Shown here: positions 7,255 to 15,587 of the stretch, in pieces
Position numbering within the stretch: the stretch's first letter is position 1
Layout: each line of letters begins with the position of its first letter
Source: a virus
Direction: 5' to 3' (one strand)
Virus record (IMG/VR): IMGVR_UViG_3300025889_000252
Coordinates: 1-41,815 of that record
Length of the DNA stretch: 41,815 bases
Translations under genes and position numbers: made by a program
The notes under the pieces: model-generated
The model's input: only the letters and a program-made list of their open reading frames with translations
Told to the model about the DNA's origin: nothing
The model's database searches: none

Positions 7255-7476
7255 ATGACTGACGAAGAAATCCGTTACCTGATGTATGAGTACGCAGATT
7301 GCTTCTCGACGTCAATTCATTTTACGGAGCAAGGAGTTATCGATTTTGCTAGAGCCGTGCTGAACCACACAGGAAACGCAATCGACTCAGTAAAAGAAAA
7401 GCCCCTTGAATACGAAGAGGCTTTAACTGCATTCAACAATGCGGTTGATAAGTACAAAATTTCCTGCCAATCATAG
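7255..7476 (+). CDS. Lone plus-strand small unknown protein
   Basis: A 73-residue protein from ATG 7255 (MTDEEIRYLMYEYADCF), acidic at the start and helical throughout. The frame is open upstream, but the extension runs antisense into the 6692-7165 gene and is rejected. It is an isolated plus-strand gene within the minus-strand late cluster and probably has its own promoter in the gap at 7166-7254. Function unknown. Confidence 0.65.
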   Translation: MTDEEIRYLMYEYADCFSTSIHFTEQGVIDFARAVLNHTGNAIDSVKEKPLEYEEALTAFNNAVDKYKISCQS

Positions 7477-7516
7477 AGGCTTTTTCTGACACAGGCGCAC
7501 TGCAACTTACGTGATC

Positions 7517-9844
7517 TTAGCGCGCCCTACTCGTCTGAAACGGCGACTCGGCGAAGGCGGCGTAGATGTAAGTATCCGAGCTGCCATTAGCGTTTGTATT
7601 GGTGACCCTCAACTTAAACCCATTGCTCAAGAAATCACAGTCACCTCCAGCGTTTTCGATGGCACTGGAATTAGCGCTCAGCGTACCAGCCGTGTAGTTG
7701 TACGGGATACGAGATGAGTCCCAGATCCACCAGTCGCCATTTGTTGCGGCCGTTGTTCTCTTAACGATTAAGTACCTCGGCCTGAACGCGGTGTAAACAA
7801 ACGGCCCGTCCGTATTGCCATTGCCGGTGTAGCTGCCGAACGCGCTGTACCCGGCTACTGGAGCGAAACAGTACGCGACGTATGTGAGCGCGCCGCCATT
7901 GACATGGCTATCACCTGCAACAGTAAAGACGCTGGCTGTAGGGTTTGTCGTGTTCCAGAGGTTTGGAGATGTCGCAGGGGCGTTTGTGGTGTTCAGGTAC
8001 AGGTATTGCCCAGCCGTCAGACTCGTATGCTTTACTGCCCAGTCGTCGGCGTTGGAGCGGCATTTAACGATGATCATGGACGGCGTCACGCCAAGCCCGT
8101 GTCCGACTGTTCGCGTTCCCCCAATTCCGGTGTACGTCACCACTGAGAACCCCGCACTAGGATTGGCCCTCACCGTAGAAGTGATGCTGCCTTGTGTGTC
8201 GACAACATTAGACGAACCAGCGTCCCAGCACCAGGCGACATAGGTTGCACTACTGGTGTTAACCTTGGCCAGTGTACCAACGTTAAAACCGTTGCTGTTA
8301 AATGCTGTTAAACCCTGCGTTTGAGTTGTTTCAGCGGCAGTACTGTTACCGACCAGATCAAGGGTCGCCCCACGCAAAGCATCGTACAGAGCGTGATCGG
8401 TGGCTCCAGATCTGCCTTTAATCCATACAAAATCTGGATTAAATCCTAGCGAACTTGTTGCTGTTAACGCAGAACCTGTGCCCGTGTACAAGGCAACATC
8501 CATCACGGTGGAAGGCTTGGCGATTACTGGAGCTGGCAGGTTGGTATCGCACAGTGCTTTAGCGCCAGATGGAGGTGTATATGCCCAAGGTCGTTGACCG
8601 AAGTTGACAAACATGTTGCCAGCGTTGGTTCCGTCGCCCCGGTAGCCAAAGAATAGCGGAGTAGAAACAACGTTTGTGTTCAACGACCATTGAAAGGCTC
8701 CGTTCCTGTAAAACGTCAACACTCTTGTGGTTTGATCATAAGCAACGCCGAGAACATTATTTGCCGATAGCGAAAAAGCCGAAGATCCACTGATCGTTGC
8801 CCCGGCCAAGCCGCCCCCGGTGTGCCCACCGGTGTCAAATCGCTTCAGAGCGTAACTTCCCTGGCCGGCAGATAGCGCCCAAGTAGTTATTCCAAAGGCG
8901 CATCCAGGTCCCGAAGTGCTTACGGTGCATTCGGCGTAACTAATTTGACCTACGGGAAGCGCGATCGTAGAGAGAGCCTGTCCGCTGGCTGTACTGGCTA
9001 GGCGCAGGCCGCCGTTCGTGATCGTAATTCCAGTACCGACGCTGGATGTGTTGAACGTCGCATAATTCCCCCTCACCTCCCCACCAGCGCCCGTATCAGT
9101 GCCGTAGCTGGTGGGGGTGTCTACGAGGGAATCGTTACCACTGCCTGCGGTGACGCTGAGGTTATTCGGCGTCCAATTATTCGCTGGGGAGTTGCCAGAA
9201 GTGTCCTTCCCTAGTGCAGCTGCGGTCGCTGCACTGTTATCTGCGAAGTTCAGCTCGAACCCGTTGGTGCCGTAGGTGCTGGTGTACGCAATCGGTTGCC
9301 ATTCACCGTTGGCATCCGTCTGACCAAAGCTGCTGGGGGTTAGGGCTTGGCCGTCGATGAAGTGGATGTCGGCGAGGTAGCCATTAAAGAAATTGGTCGT
9401 ATTCGCAGAACCAATCTGATGCGCAACCGCTGTATTAAAAACACTGCTGGTTGCTGTTACGGTGCCGACGGTAACATTGTTGACGTAGAGCGTGTGCGAC
9501 GTGCCGCTTTGACGCCAAACAATGTGATACCAGGCCCCAGGGTCACGAAATTTTGCCGTCGTTGTTAGGGCACTGACGCCTCCAAATGTAAGGTTTAGAG
9601 AATCGCCAGATGTAAAACCAAAACTATGATTCGTTGAGACACCAAAAAGCTGCTGAGTGCTGCTAAGAACGGAACGCTTTACCCATACTGAAAAAGTAAA
9701 CGTGCCTTGTGTTGTTGGTGTTCCAAAACTACGCGCACAGTAAGCACTGTCACTACTGTTGAAACGAAGTGATCTGCTGATTTGATATCCGCTGCCAGCT
9801 GCAGCAGCACCTGCAAGAAGAAGAGTATTATTAAGAACTGTCAT
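7517..9844 (-). CDS. Large tail-fibre/receptor-binding protein with LamG and SPRY-like domains
   Basis: The 775-residue protein starts with a concanavalin A/LamG domain (residues about 20-185; FTFSVWVKR, GYLADIHFIDG). A SPRY-like beta sandwich follows (about 265-430; VLGVAYDQTTRVLTFYRNG). The last 330 residues hold repeats that start with a Gly/Pro plus hydrophobic strand (NPDFVWIKGR, TPSMIIVKCR, RPRYLIVKRT) and end with an aromatic strand (YVAWCWDAG, YVAYCFAPV, IYAAFAESP). This architecture is typical of host-recognition fibres. The ATG at 9844 overlaps the preceding stop as ATGA. Confidence 0.82.
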   Translation of the reverse strand: MTVLNNTLLLAGAAAAGSGYQISRSLRFNSSDSAYCARSFGTPTTQGTFTFSVWVKRSVLSSTQQLFGVSTNHSFGFTSGDSLNLTFGGVSALTTTAKFRDPGAWYHIVWRQSGTSHTLYVNNVTVGTVTATSSVFNTAVAHQIGSANTTNFFNGYLADIHFIDGQALTPSSFGQTDANGEWQPIAYTSTYGTNGFELNFADNSAATAAALGKDTSGNSPANNWTPNNLSVTAGSGNDSLVDTPTSYGTDTGAGGEVRGNYATFNTSSVGTGITITNGGLRLASTASGQALSTIALPVGQISYAECTVSTSGPGCAFGITTWALSAGQGSYALKRFDTGGHTGGGLAGATISGSSAFSLSANNVLGVAYDQTTRVLTFYRNGAFQWSLNTNVVSTPLFFGYRGDGTNAGNMFVNFGQRPWAYTPPSGAKALCDTNLPAPVIAKPSTVMDVALYTGTGSALTATSSLGFNPDFVWIKGRSGATDHALYDALRGATLDLVGNSTAAETTQTQGLTAFNSNGFNVGTLAKVNTSSATYVAWCWDAGSSNVVDTQGSITSTVRANPSAGFSVVTYTGIGGTRTVGHGLGVTPSMIIVKCRSNADDWAVKHTSLTAGQYLYLNTTNAPATSPNLWNTTNPTASVFTVAGDSHVNGGALTYVAYCFAPVAGYSAFGSYTGNGNTDGPFVYTAFRPRYLIVKRTTAATNGDWWIWDSSRIPYNYTAGTLSANSSAIENAGGDCDFLSNGFKLRVTNTNANGSSDTYIYAAFAESPFQTSRAR

Positions 9845-10500
9845 TTCACGTCATTCAGAAGACGAGCAGTAATACGCGTACTTGATTCAACATACCAGCA
9901 GAGTACATCCACAGCATTCGCTGTGATCGTTAACGTTGGAGCGGTTCCACCAGGAAACTTCCAATAAGAACCATAAGCAAGAGTGCGAGATCCGCTTCCA
10001 TCCTGGGTAATTACAATGACGCCGCTTGAGCCAGAAACTAAATTAGTCGGGTTTGCAAGAGTTCTATTTCCACCTAGAGTAACAGAAAAATTGCTAAATG
10101 CAGAAAAATCAGGCGTAATCGTTGCTGCATCAGTCAAGGAACCAATTAAAGCAGCTGATCCAGCGCGAACATTTAAAAAGCCATAGGCAGTCGTGGTGCC
10201 AGAAGCATCAATAGTTATCCGAGATACGCCACCCGTGACAAGACCAAGTTGATCTGGACCAGGGCTGTAGAGTCCTGTATTTGGATCACCTGCGAACTTG
10301 ATTGCGCATGTTGAAAGAGATCCAGGAGTAAGCTCAATGTTGCTGCCATCTTCTAAAAGCAGAGGGTATCCACCAGCGGTCGATCCATCATGCACAACAC
10401 AAACGTGCTTTGTTAGGTCAACGGTAACTTCCCCAATCGCCCCAGCAAATACGCTGGTTTCAGCGGTAGTGCCACGTCTAAACTGTACTTGCGTTGCCAT
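9841..10500 (-). CDS. Tail-fibre protein with Mtd-like N-terminus
   Basis: The N-terminus (VQFRRGTTAET, GAIGEVTVDLTKH, VHDGSTAGGYPL) matches the small head domain found in many phage fibres and in the major tropism determinant family. A DPNTGLYSPGPDQLGL segment, also common in phage fibres, follows, then a beta-helical shaft-like part. The 219-residue protein is shorter than a full fibre and may be a trimeric adaptor for the 775-residue fibre encoded next. Its ATG at 10500 lies downstream of the TATAAT site at 10536-10551. Confidence 0.78.
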   Translation of the reverse strand: MATQVQFRRGTTAETSVFAGAIGEVTVDLTKHVCVVHDGSTAGGYPLLLEDGSNIELTPGSLSTCAIKFAGDPNTGLYSPGPDQLGLVTGGVSRITIDASGTTTAYGFLNVRAGSAALIGSLTDAATITPDFSAFSNFSVTLGGNRTLANPTNLVSGSSGVIVITQDGSGSRTLAYGSYWKFPGGTAPTLTITANAVDVLCWYVESSTRITARLLNDVK

Positions 10501-10535
10501 GAATAACCGCAGCTACAACTGCAGAAACATTTCTA

Positions 10536-10551
10536 AACCTTATTATAGGTT
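10536..10551 (-). promoter_or_regulatory. TATAAT box flanked by AACCT/AGGTT arms
   Basis: The minus strand has a perfect TATAAT (10547-10542) flanked by inverted AACCT and AGGTT. The ATG of the 9841-10500 gene is about 40 bases downstream. Like the site at 7172-7200, it lies in a gap between divergent genes and places the -10 inside dyad symmetry. No clear -35 is seen. Confidence 0.5.
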
Positions 10552-10590
10552 GTCACTTCGTCTAAAATAATAGAAAGCATTTCTTCTGCT

Positions 10591-10842
10591 GTGGAGCTTG
10601 AAACGTTAATCGCTATCCTGTCGGGTAGCGCCGGCGCTTTTGCTGGCCTGTCACGTGCGCTGTCAAACTTTAATAGGAAAATCGAAAAACGCTTTGAGTC
10701 AGTTGAGCTGAATTTAGACAACCTGCAGAACCGAGTGATCAGGGACTATGTTCTAAAAGAAGATTTCCTAAGAGAAATGCAGGCTGTACACAATAAGCTT
10801 GACAGAATTCTGGATCACATCTTGACGGCTAATCAACGCTGA
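10591..10842 (+). CDS. Lone plus-strand small membrane/coiled-coil protein
   Basis: An 83-residue protein from GTG 10591. Residues 5-22 (TLIAILSGSAGAFAGLSR) form a hydrophobic helix, and the rest is a charged coiled coil (RDYVLKEDFLREMQAV, KLDRILDHIL). One N-terminal membrane helix plus a coiled coil is compatible with a holin-like or superinfection-related inner-membrane protein, but no family is certain. It abuts the convergent 10843-11268 gene with no gap and stands alone on its strand. Confidence 0.65.
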   Translation: MELETLIAILSGSAGAFAGLSRALSNFNRKIEKRFESVELNLDNLQNRVIRDYVLKEDFLREMQAVHNKLDRILDHILTANQR

Positions 10843-11268
10843 CTAGACTGCAACCCAAGCCGCAGTAGCAGAGTTATAAATAAACAAACCTGGAACAAGC
10901 TTGTCATAGTGAAGTTGGCCATCGACTGGGTTAACAGGCTTTCCATTACTGTTCGATGCAACGGCTTTTACGGTTTGCCAGGACGTTCCATCAAAAATCT
11001 TATAGATGTAAGTACTGGCTGTATCAAGCCAAGACTCGCCTTTACTAAAAACGTTGTAGCCAGCCGCTGGCGTATTAGGAGCTGCAGAGCCAATAAATGT
11101 TGGCCCAACTTTAATTAGCTTTGTGGAGGGAGAAGCAGTACTGTCAGCAAAGTACAGACCAGGGTCACCTGGATTTAGGTTGATTGCAATCTCAGCGGCG
11201 CCAAGTCGCGTCGGATATGGCCGATCGTAAAGAAGAGTTGAACGCCGAGATAGGATTTGTACGGCCAT
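10843..11268 (-). CDS. Virion structural/fibre-type protein
   Basis: A 141-residue protein with an N-terminal RLGAAEIAINLNPGDPGLYF segment like the head domain of phage fibres, then a beta-rich part (YIYKIFDGTSWQTVKAV) resembling fibre repeats. It starts two bases after the stop of the 766-residue protein gene. It may be a short appendage or adaptor subunit. Confidence 0.7.
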   Translation of the reverse strand: MAVQILSRRSTLLYDRPYPTRLGAAEIAINLNPGDPGLYFADSTASPSTKLIKVGPTFIGSAAPNTPAAGYNVFSKGESWLDTASTYIYKIFDGTSWQTVKAVASNSNGKPVNPVDGQLHYDKLVPGLFIYNSATAAWVAV

Positions 11269-11270
11269 GG

Positions 11271-13571
11271 TTAAGAGTTAATATAAGGACCGGCATCGAC
11301 CAAGGTGTCTTGAGCCGTGACTGGACTATACGTACTGCATTCTATTGTACTCAGTGATCCAGCAGGCTCCACTGGTACACCATTTAAGTAACGGCCTCCA
11401 TCAACCAAACCGAAACGGAATCCAGAATCGTAGTTGATCAAAGGCTGATCCAACATGCCAATTTTGACATCCTGAATCTGAGTCGGTTGTAGATTGAGCA
11501 GCTTGGACATCATGAACAACATGAGGTCTGCAGTATTAAGAAGCTTACCAGTTCTACTGAGGGCACCAGATTCATCCCGCCGGATGTTATCTGTCATCAG
11601 CATCGTAACCAACTGCGGATCATAATCAGCTACCTGCTCCGGCTGATTATAGGAGCCCGTTACCGACTTGGCACCGACCCACTTCATTCCTTGCTGCATC
11701 ATGACAAGTCGCTCAGCGGCCAACTGTAGCTTCTCGTTTTCTTTTTCAAAATTACGATAGAACGTATCAAGATCGTCGCCGATCGGCTTGTCACTTGGCT
11801 CCAGAAGCCAGCTGCCAACGTACTCATGTTCTTTAACGTTGGACACGGTGCAGTATCCAGATGTCGTAGAGCTAAATGGATAAACGACAGTAAATGTGTT
11901 TTTGTTTACAACAGAGCTGACGGTGTACTGACCCGATATGGCATTACCACTAGTGAAATCTAATTGGATCTTTGTATTAGCTTGTAAGTTGTGATTCGGC
12001 GAAGTGATTGTGATTGTTGCACCTGTTTGCGAATATTGTGACGCAATCGAGATTGGCACATTACCCTCATCGTGCTGCAGCGCAAACATCGCGGCGTAGA
12101 TATGCTTACACCAGCGCAGTTGATAATACATCAAGTTTGGGTAAGAGCTATCTGCTTTATCAGAGTAACTGGGTAACTGATAGAAATTATTGATAGCCAC
12201 ATAACCAAGATCACTGTAAACGCCAGGGTTGTCCCTGGTGTCAGACAGACTATTGTCTGGGTTTTCTGATTGCCCTGGCTTTGTTGAATGAATTGTTGTT
12301 ACAGGGAACCGACGCTTCTGCGATTCCTTAAAGAAATTAAATTTCTCGCGCCGCAAATAATCATGACAACTGCACTGCCAACGTAGCTCTGTTGTTAGAA
12401 AACGTCCTACTGTAAAGCCGCGATGTGCGGGAACAACGGTTTGCGTAATGTTGTTCGTTGTCGTTGCACCATAGCTATCGTCTCTTTGGAATATGATTTC
12501 ATTGGTAGACGCATCTGTTCCTGTTACGGTATAGCCAACATAGTCATCATATGCATATCCTTGAATCAACCGGTTGACAATTAAATTACCAGATGTTGAT
12601 CCGCTATCAATTGTTGTAAACGTAAATTGAGTGCTACTGGTAACAGTAACGTTATACAAATCTGAACCGACAAGACCGCTTGTAACCGCCACAAAAACAC
12701 GGTTCCCTGTGGCAAGTCCATGCTGTGCCGTGCAGTTTACAGTAACCAGGGATCCAACCCTGGAGTAAGTGGAGAGGATGCCTGGATCCCTTTCAATGAC
12801 ACGATCAGCCAAACGCTCCCCACTGAAGAAGGTTACTGGAAGAGGGAGCGTTCTTAGCCGAACGCGTGTCGTTGTCCAGCGCGAGTCGGAGAATACGGTC
12901 GACAAATAGTAAAGAAGATTGCCTGACGTAGTGGCTGCAGCGGCCGCAGTTACAGTAAAGGTATTCTGCGTACGGCTTACAATCGGCAACGTAGCGTCCA
13001 CGCCAGCACCGGACAGCATGTCCAAATAGACACTTTCTCCGACCCGTAAACCGTGATCAGCTTTAGTTACAACGAGGGAAGTACCAATTTGTGAATAAGT
13101 TGCAGATACAGATTCCCCAAGGTAACGTACAGCAAGTATAGGTAAGCCAAAATTATAGAAATTAAACGAATTAGTATCTCGCATGCCAACCATCTGCTCA
13201 CCAATCTCTTGGTTTGTAGACGGAAATGTGAAAACACGTGCCGGGATAAAGACACCAGGGAACTGCTGGAAGGAACAGTACATCCTGTAGTCACCCCTGG
13301 TGGCCCGTTCAGCCGCAGACGATCCCAGGACGCTCTGGGTGATCGTGTAGAGCTCATAGCCACGACGCCAGCGAGCCCACATCGAGTCCTGATCGTAGAA
13401 GCGTACACCGCTCTTTAACGACCGATCCTGTGGGGTAAATTTAAACGGGTTTGTATCGAGATAGCTTTTAGGTACTTTGTTAAATTGTTTTGGATCTTGA
13501 AAATCGCCAAAAGATTTCTCGTTAAAATTTAACCTTGATAACGAATTAAACCCACCCGAATTGGAAGGCAT
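11271..13571 (-). CDS. Large virion structural protein with three repeated beta modules and a CxC...CxH cluster
   Basis: The 766-residue protein contains three copies of a roughly 65-residue beta module (residues about 157-222, 267-332 and 511-577). Each runs from YSQ or YSR through HGL or HNL to TFTV and SGN or SGY. Between copies two and three lie C400, C402, C488 and H490, a CxC...CxH arrangement like a SWIM zinc finger with a long insert. A related beta module occurs in the next protein upstream. Likely a tail or baseplate component, since both neighbours are structural, but I cannot name the family. Confidence 0.72.
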   Translation of the reverse strand: MPSNSGGFNSLSRLNFNEKSFGDFQDPKQFNKVPKSYLDTNPFKFTPQDRSLKSGVRFYDQDSMWARWRRGYELYTITQSVLGSSAAERATRGDYRMYCSFQQFPGVFIPARVFTFPSTNQEIGEQMVGMRDTNSFNFYNFGLPILAVRYLGESVSATYSQIGTSLVVTKADHGLRVGESVYLDMLSGAGVDATLPIVSRTQNTFTVTAAAAATTSGNLLYYLSTVFSDSRWTTTRVRLRTLPLPVTFFSGERLADRVIERDPGILSTYSRVGSLVTVNCTAQHGLATGNRVFVAVTSGLVGSDLYNVTVTSSTQFTFTTIDSGSTSGNLIVNRLIQGYAYDDYVGYTVTGTDASTNEIIFQRDDSYGATTTNNITQTVVPAHRGFTVGRFLTTELRWQCSCHDYLRREKFNFFKESQKRRFPVTTIHSTKPGQSENPDNSLSDTRDNPGVYSDLGYVAINNFYQLPSYSDKADSSYPNLMYYQLRWCKHIYAAMFALQHDEGNVPISIASQYSQTGATITITSPNHNLQANTKIQLDFTSGNAISGQYTVSSVVNKNTFTVVYPFSSTTSGYCTVSNVKEHEYVGSWLLEPSDKPIGDDLDTFYRNFEKENEKLQLAAERLVMMQQGMKWVGAKSVTGSYNQPEQVADYDPQLVTMLMTDNIRRDESGALSRTGKLLNTADLMLFMMSKLLNLQPTQIQDVKIGMLDQPLINYDSGFRFGLVDGGRYLNGVPVEPAGSLSTIECSTYSPVTAQDTLVDAGPYINS

Positions 13572-13577
13572 CTTACA

Positions 13578-14369
13578 TCAATAGTAACCAGCTTGCACGC
13601 CAAAGTAGAAGCCGTTGCTCAGTGAGGTAGCGCCACTAACGGAAACGTACAGTGCTTGACCACGTTGTAACATCAAGCCACGCATCTTGGGAGCCGTAGT
13701 GCTGTTTGCACTGGTAAAGTTTGAACCAGCCTGGACAACCGGGTGATTAATCAGAGGTAGCACATTGTTTTGCGTCAGGCTGTAATATTGATTATCGTAC
13801 GTTGCAGGTACGCTTGCAATGAACAGAGGGAAGAACTGGTTGGTATTTGTGACTGTACTGGTACTTACCAGGTAGAAGCAGAAGTCAATCGGGAGATATG
13901 CGCTGACGTTACCTGTGATTGGACCAGCGATCGAGGCAGCTGTTGTGCCAGTGAAGGTTGTACCAGTCACACTGGTTACGGTAATAATTTCGTCAGCAGG
14001 CAGCGTACCAGAGCTATAGCTGGTGTAATCCAGATAAACCTTTTGCCCAACCTGAACGTTGTGGCCAGCGGAAATCGTTACCGTAACCGTCGTTGAGTTT
14101 GCCGAATATGTTCCGGTCGTTGCAGATTGCGCGTCCGTATATAAGTTACTGCGCTTGGTATATTGCAGCCAAATTTCATCGATGTATGCACCACTAACTG
14201 ATGTATCCGTTAGCGCAGAGTCGACGTCAAGAATCTTGGTGGAGTTACCGACCGCAGTAGGAATCAAACTGGTTGAGAATGCCTGACCAGAGGCCACCGT
14301 CACCAGCGTGCTCGTCGTCGCTGGACGGTCAATAAGCATAGGCTGCTTATTTGAACTAGAACTGGACAA
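13578..14369 (-). CDS. Virion structural protein with one copy of the shared beta module
   Basis: A 263-residue Ser/Thr-rich beta protein. Residues about 86-157 (TVTISAGHNVQVGQKVYL through TGTTFTG) are related to the three modules in the 766-residue protein, so the two probably sit in the same substructure. The start is uncertain: TTG at 14369 follows AGGAAG at a fair distance, and an ATG lies ten codons in (14339). It begins about 60 bases after the 47-residue gene, in the same orientation. Confidence 0.68.
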   Translation of the reverse strand: MSSSSSNKQPMLIDRPATTSTLVTVASGQAFSTSLIPTAVGNSTKILDVDSALTDTSVSGAYIDEIWLQYTKRSNLYTDAQSATTGTYSANSTTVTVTISAGHNVQVGQKVYLDYTSYSSGTLPADEIITVTSVTGTTFTGTTAASIAGPITGNVSAYLPIDFCFYLVSTSTVTNTNQFFPLFIASVPATYDNQYYSLTQNNVLPLINHPVVQAGSNFTSANSTTAPKMRGLMLQRGQALYVSVSGATSLSNGFYFGVQAGYY

Positions 14370-14432
14370 ATGGTTGACTTCCTGTACCTTGTGTAGTACC
14401 TTGAGGGAGAGGGGCTCCTGCCTTTCACCATT

Positions 14433-14576
14433 TTACGCCAGTGAATCGCTCGCTTTCTCTTCTGTTTTCTTTTTCTTCCGAGCGGCAAGCCACAGCTTGA
14501 AATACTGAAGCTCAGCTGGAGAATGAAGTTCAGGATGCTTCAGCGCGTTCTTTACTAGCTTCTTTTTCTTGGTCAC
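14433..14576 (-). CDS. 47-residue Lys-rich protein overlapping its neighbour
   Basis: A GTG at 14576 is preceded by a perfect AGGAGG at seven bases and opens a 47-residue frame beginning MTKKKKLVKNALKHPEL. It continues with SPAELQYFKLWLAARKKKK and ends DSLA. The first 47 nt overlap the end of the 14530-14742 gene in another frame. The consensus ribosome site and natural composition of the peptide support it. Function unknown; very basic. Confidence 0.72.
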   Translation of the reverse strand: MTKKKKLVKNALKHPELHSPAELQYFKLWLAARKKKKTEEKASDSLA

Positions 14577-14742
14577 GTCCAGGCCTCCTATTCTTTTCTT
14601 CCAGTCTAACCCTGGCCTTCTTCACGGCTTCCTTGCGTCGTGTCTTGTCGCTTTCCTTAACCTTGTCGCCAGACTCCTCACCTTCCTTTTTCTTTTTGAA
14701 ATGAGCGAGGAGCTCAGGTGGCATTGATTTTTTGCTAGACAT
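14530..14742 (-). CDS. Small highly charged protein
   Basis: A 70-residue Lys/Glu/Arg-rich protein (AHFKKKKEGEESGDKVKESD, KKARVRLEEKNRRPG), with no hydrophobic core visible, so probably disordered or a single charged helix. It starts three bases after the stop of the 14746-15237 gene, and its end is overlapped by the AGGAGG-led 47-residue gene. No family recognised. Confidence 0.6.
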   Translation of the reverse strand: MSSKKSMPPELLAHFKKKKEGEESGDKVKESDKTRRKEAVKKARVRLEEKNRRPGRDQEKEASKERAEAS

Positions 14743-14745
14743 TGA

Positions 14746-15237
14746 TCACTGAGGAGGATTAGATTGTGTGGCGTTAACCGCTGAATCATACGCAGCTCGT
14801 GCACTGTTTCTTTCCTTACGTGCGCTGCGCAGCGTCTCACGTGCTTGCTGAAACTTATCGGATGCTGCACCGATGTTTCCGCGTTCCGCTGCAGCACGCA
14901 GACCTGAACGAGCTTCACGCACATCCTGTTTGGCGACACGGGCCGTCTCACGTGCGGCTTTAAGTTTGTTCAGCATATAAGCGGCTGATCCGCTGGGCTG
15001 CACAGGTCCTAACGATTCAAACTCTGAATCAGGTTTACCAAATACAGCTAAAATCTCTGATTGTGTAACAGGATCTAAGGCGGCTTGAGATGAACGACGT
15101 TTTCCTGTCATCTTGTCGCCAGCGAGACGGCGACTATAAAGATACTGTGGTGCACCAGATTGCATCTGCTTGCTGCTGGCAATCGAAATGGCGCCTTCCG
15201 GCGTGGCTCCCATACCGCCTTTTTTGGCTTGTCCCAC
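14746..15237 (-). CDS. Unknown helical protein of the structural cluster
   Basis: A 163-residue protein whose C-terminal half is an Ala/Arg-rich coiled coil (ARETARVAKQDVREARSGLR, FQQARETLRSARKERNSARA). The N-terminal part is Gly/Ser-rich. It lies between the wall-hydrolase pair and the tail genes, so it may be a minor virion protein. No motif identifies it. Confidence 0.6.
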   Translation of the reverse strand: MGQAKKGGMGATPEGAISIASSKQMQSGAPQYLYSRRLAGDKMTGKRRSSQAALDPVTQSEILAVFGKPDSEFESLGPVQPSGSAAYMLNKLKAARETARVAKQDVREARSGLRAAAERGNIGAASDKFQQARETLRSARKERNSARAAYDSAVNATQSNPPQ

Positions 15238-15277
15238 GTTAATTAGTTTTCCTTACTTTAATTTTAATGCAATGTAT

Positions 15278-15586
15278 TTAGGGCTGCAAAATATCAGGTA
15301 CGCGCATTTCTGCACCACCGATGGAAGGGGGAGGCAAATACTTTGGTACGCCAGGAGATTCAGTAATGTTCAGAATGTCCATTGCCATTCGTCTGCGCGG
15401 TTGCTGGCCAGGCCCAGTGCCACTGGATAATGGCGTTTCATAGGGCGACTCATTGCGATTGATGCCAAGGGTGTAGCCCAATGTAGCCGTCGGTTCGCTT
15501 GCAGGAGCCTGCTCATAAGGTCGTTGACGATCCTCTGGATGGGAAGGTGGATTTAACCTACGATTAAAAGTGCCGAGCCGTCCCAT
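15278..15586 (-). CDS. Small Pro/Arg-rich unknown protein
   Basis: A 102-residue protein starting MGRLGTFNRRLNPPSHPED, Pro/Arg-rich with little predicted fold. It starts one base after the stop of the M23-like gene, in the same orientation, so it is presumably co-translated. About 40 AT-rich bases separate it from the next gene. Confidence 0.6.
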   Translation of the reverse strand: MGRLGTFNRRLNPPSHPEDRQRPYEQAPASEPTATLGYTLGINRNESPYETPLSSGTGPGQQPRRRMAMDILNITESPGVPKYLPPPSIGGAEMRVPDILQP

Positions 15587-15587
15587 G

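Noticed and set aside
10533-10721. Minus-strand frame overlapping the lone plus-strand gene at 10591
   Set aside because: No start signal, and it covers the divergent promoter region; the plus-strand frame has a clear membrane helix and coiled coil.
9841-11268. Diversity-generating retroelement, because of Mtd-like fibre N-termini
   Set aside because: No reverse transcriptase, template repeat or variable-repeat pair was seen; Mtd-like head domains also occur in ordinary fibres.
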